This document shows, piece after piece, positions 38,087-40,622 of a DNA stretch of 40,622 nt (positions within the stretch are counted from its first letter, which is position 1; every line of letters starts with the position of its first letter). The notes beneath the pieces were generated by a model. That model made no database searches, was not told the origin of the DNA, and worked only from the letters and a program-made list of their open reading frames with translations. A program made the position numbers and the translations under genes. Source of the stretch: Nanobdellota archaeon (lineage in GTDB: Archaea > Nanobdellota > Nanobdellia > UBA10117); assembly GCA_013331935.1 (NCBI GenBank), contig DUFN01000002.1:23876-64497 (forward strand), written 5' to 3'.

Positions 38087-39907
38087 ATGTCAAAGTATGA
38101 TATATTAATCAGTGTTGCGGAAAAAGTCAAAGCTCTAGATAACGACGTTAAGCTGAAAATCCTTGCACTGTTAGTTGAAGAGGGTTCAAAATCAATTACA
38201 GACATTTCAAAGGAGCTTGGAATAAATTTCTCAACTACGCATAAATACCTCGAACAGTTCGAAGCCGTCGGGCTTGTATCTTCAAAGCAGGTTTCTGAGA
38301 ACAGGCTGAAGAGGCAGTTCACGATAAAGGATTTCAGCATAGATATAAGCCCCAAAGGTCTGTCAGAGCTTATCAGCGGAAAAGCAGCCCAGGAGATGAA
38401 AGGCGGGCTAAAAGTCCTGAATGAGACTGGCCAGCTTGTTGACTTCGATGAACGATTATTCTCGCAGAAATATCTGAAGAGGGGCATGCCACGCGGAACA
38501 ATGGCATCTGCGATTAAAAATATTTCAGAACAGGCATACGATGGAATAACTTTGTTGGAATTGCGAAGAATGTTTAAAAAAGAGCTTGAGAAAAAAACAG
38601 AGAACATTCATGAAGTATTTAAGCAAATTGAAATTGCAGACCGGCATAAAAGAACCTTCGCGCACCTATTGGAATTGGTCCATCCTGAAGCTCTAGATAT
38701 GCATGCTAATGGCGATATATTTATTAAAAACCTCAGGGAACCAAAATTATTAAACTTCGTACACGATATCAGAGGCTTAATCATACATGGCGTAAGCGGA
38801 ATTCAGGCAAAAAATATAAAAGACATACTACATCAAATGATTGCGGCAGTTGATTTTGTATCCGATTTATCTCCGCCAGCGCAAACTTTTGATACTTTTA
38901 ATTATTTCTTAGCACCATTAGTAAAAAATATGAGCGATTTAGATTTGCAAAATATATTGAGAGAATTTTTTGAGGCACTGCGTAAAATTAATTCGGAATT
39001 TTATATTTGCATCGATCTTAGCGCACCAAAATATATAGAAGACTTGCCAATTGGGTTCTGGGCTGAAAAAAACAAAGATACTTATTTAGGATATGATGAT
39101 GTCGCGCAAAAAATATCTAAAGTAGTGTTAGACTTAGCAAATAAAAATAATTACAACAATATACGTATAGTATTAAAATTCCAGAATGATGAATTAGAAC
39201 GCATCACAAAATTAAATTTGCCAAATAAAACACACATACTTAACATGTCTGCAGATTGGCAGCGCCCGAATGCCAGTTATGCGGGTGATGCGCGGTTTGA
39301 TTCTGAATGGAAGGGCTGGCTTGGCACAATACGTGTTGGCGAAATTCAAAACATCGTAATAAATTTGCCGAGGCTGGCCAAAGCATCTGCAACTTCCAAA
39401 GACCTTGGGATGCGCATAGAGAAATTAATCTTGCAGTGTTGTGATTATTTAGAAAACATGGCAGAATTGTCACTGGGCGAATTCCTGCGCAAACACAACA
39501 CGCGGCTGAAATCAATACATAAAGAACGATGGACTTATATTAATGTTGATGACTGTATGCATGCCATATCGATAACTGGATTGAAGAATTCATTAGAGGT
39601 TGCAAAAGAAAAAATAAATCCAGAGAAAATACTTAAAATTTGCGAACAGGCACTAGCCAAGCGGCCCAAAATACCACTGCGAATTCTATTAAAAGAGAAT
39701 GCGGATGAAGCCATAGCAAAGCGATTTCACACATTGGATTCGCGAACAAACAAAAATCTTGCGCCATATGCGCCGGGAGCGGCGCTCGATATAAATAATT
39801 TTCACCTGCAAAAATACCTGCGTGGCGGGCACTGCGCGCAAATAAGCAAAAATCAAATAAGCCTGCTAAAAAAATATAACTTTGGCGCAGTACTTTTAAC
39901 CAAATGA
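38087..39907 (+). CDS. winged-helix regulator fused to an NrdD-like domain without glycyl-radical site
   Basis: 606 residues. Residues 1-80 form an ArsR-type winged helix (KILALLVEEGSKSITDISKELGINFSTTHKYLEQFEAVGLV). From about 115 on, the sequence follows class III anaerobic ribonucleotide reductase: an ATP-cone-like start (RGMPRGTMASAIKN), then NGDIFIKNL (compare GDIHIHDLD), LLNFVHDIRGLIIHG (compare CLQHDLRYFL), FDTFNYFLAPLVKNMS, IVINLPRLA (425-431), ISITGLKNSLE and GGHCAQIS. The protein stops where NrdD would continue into its zinc-binding Cys4 and glycyl-radical motif, so it cannot be a normal reductase. A nucleotide-sensing transcription regulator is the likeliest role. Confidence 0.75.
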   Translation: MSKYDILISVAEKVKALDNDVKLKILALLVEEGSKSITDISKELGINFSTTHKYLEQFEAVGLVSSKQVSENRLKRQFTIKDFSIDISPKGLSELISGKAAQEMKGGLKVLNETGQLVDFDERLFSQKYLKRGMPRGTMASAIKNISEQAYDGITLLELRRMFKKELEKKTENIHEVFKQIEIADRHKRTFAHLLELVHPEALDMHANGDIFIKNLREPKLLNFVHDIRGLIIHGVSGIQAKNIKDILHQMIAAVDFVSDLSPPAQTFDTFNYFLAPLVKNMSDLDLQNILREFFEALRKINSEFYICIDLSAPKYIEDLPIGFWAEKNKDTYLGYDDVAQKISKVVLDLANKNNYNNIRIVLKFQNDELERITKLNLPNKTHILNMSADWQRPNASYAGDARFDSEWKGWLGTIRVGEIQNIVINLPRLAKASATSKDLGMRIEKLILQCCDYLENMAELSLGEFLRKHNTRLKSIHKERWTYINVDDCMHAISITGLKNSLEVAKEKINPEKILKICEQALAKRPKIPLRILLKENADEAIAKRFHTLDSRTNKNLAPYAPGAALDINNFHLQKYLRGGHCAQISKNQISLLKKYNFGAVLLTK

Positions 39908-40622
39908 TTTTTCAGCGCCAATCATGTCGCGCGTAGGTATGTACCTAACGCCGGCGAATATTCTGCTTATGTAATTATTGGCGCATGCAGTTCTCTCATC
40001 ATTTTCACCGTGGCGCAACATATCGTGAATAACCATATGCAACAATCCCAAAAAATACATCGCGTTTGATAATTCTGGATTGTGCTCGCCAGGCATAATA
40101 TAGTTTTGTTTTAAACCGATAAATTCGCCCATACCAATCATGCGCAGGACTGCGGCATTAAGCGGTTCTGAAAGTTTATCAGAATATACATTTTCATTTG
40201 CCACGATTGAATGCACCATCTGTCCTACTGTAAATTCTACTCTACCCAGCCAGGGGTTTGTTTTGCAATCAGACCCCGTATTAGTAAGTCTGCGCCATGC
40301 TTCTAATATTTCTGGCGAATAACCCTGATCAGTAAACATTGCATACTGCTGGCCACCTCGTGGATTAAATAAAATTATATTGTCTAAGCTAGCATCATTA
40401 GCTACACGCATTGCAATATCAGTGCTCCTCAAAACTTTATTTTTTATATGTGCGCAGACCCTTTGAATCTCGCCAGACCAATACCCTACCCTAGTTTTAT
40501 TCCGATCTTGCGTAACTTCGCTAGATTCTTGGCCTGCTGCCGAAACAAAATTGCCGCGTGCGATATCGTAGAGCATACTAATTTGCATCAAATCTATTGC
40601 ATCTTTTACATCTTCATGAGTT
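39896..40622 (-). CDS. unrecognised protein, 5' end outside the window
   Basis: The frame is open through the right edge (residues T-H-E-D-V-K-D-A-I-D precede the first in-window start codons), so the true start lies beyond 40622. The visible part is about 242 residues: soluble, helical C-terminal half with FLGLLHMVIHDMLRHGEND and a closing basic stretch; no known motif. Its 3' end overlaps the end of the convergent wHTH-NrdD-like gene by 12 bases. Confidence 0.5.
   Translation of the reverse strand, partial: THEDVKDAIDLMQISMLYDIARGNFVSAAGQESSEVTQDRNKTRVGYWSGEIQRVCAHIKNKVLRSTDIAMRVANDASLDNIILFNPRGGQQYAMFTDQGYSPEILEAWRRLTNTGSDCKTNPWLGRVEFTVGQMVHSIVANENVYSDKLSEPLNAAVLRMIGMGEFIGLKQNYIMPGEHNPELSNAMYFLGLLHMVIHDMLRHGENDERTACANNYISRIFAGVRYIPTRDMIGAEKSFG

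Noticed and set aside
1-40622. CRISPR arrays, rRNA genes, insertion sequences
   Set aside because: No regularly spaced repeats, no rRNA-like segments and no transposase genes were seen; XerA is the only recombinase.

Overview
The window is archaeal chromosome. It carries RNase P protein Rnp2/Pop5, a proteasome alpha subunit, an SBDS protein, the exosome triad Rrp4-Rrp41-Rrp42, RNA polymerase subunit K, enolase, ribosomal protein eL33 (L35Ae), an XPD-type helicase, a XerA recombinase and a DUF63 membrane protein. Most transcription units have an A/T-rich TATA box about 22-30 bases before the start codon, which suggests leaderless or short-leader mRNAs. The many small orphan proteins and the AT-rich, compact layout suggest a DPANN-type lineage (Woesearchaeota/Pacearchaeota-like). 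That placement is inference; no rRNA or tRNA gene was found to test it.

Layout. 1-5 kb: a truncated gene end, a candidate structured RNA, xerA, a cupredoxin lipoprotein, a radical SAM protein, a DUF202-like membrane protein and a PIN-domain gene with its partner. 5.0-9.3 kb (minus strand): a membrane redox/metal operon with a membrane-anchored winged-helix regulator, a PCYCGC-like protein, a tiny anchored protein, a membrane rhodanese, two further membrane proteins, a DoxX protein and a six-segment membrane protein. Four exact copies of the 14-bp palindrome TGAAACTAGTTTCA occur only here, and three consecutive proteins end in Gly-Cys. 9.4-11.4 kb: XPD helicase followed by a diverged second copy of its own 3' end. 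11.4-14.9 kb (minus): an amino-sugar group (formyltransferase, PIG-L deacetylase, sugar-1-phosphate nucleotidylyltransferase, left-handed beta-helix acyltransferase).

14.9-26.3 kb (plus): the conserved archaeal RNA-processing/proteasome superoperon, interleaved with about fourteen small proteins I do not recognise. Many are joined by the same stop-A-start junction (TAAAATG). One appears to be a cassette flanked by a 21-bp near-perfect direct repeat.

26.8-35.7 kb: a locus I cannot match to a described system. It has two related nucleotidyltransferase proteins, a Pro/Ala-rich helical protein, a 657-residue xylose-isomerase-like TIM-barrel protein with a large internal insertion, a coiled-coil protein, a 501-residue helical protein and a Gly/Pro/Gln-rich coiled-coil protein. 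The last section, 35.7-40.6 kb, holds an orphan gene, DUF63, a frameshifted gene remnant with an intact promoter, a CBS-pair/zinc-ribbon protein, a winged helix fused to a class III ribonucleotide reductase (NrdD)-like domain that lacks the glycyl-radical end, and a gene running off the right edge.

All identifications come from reading motifs and from family knowledge. No database search was run.
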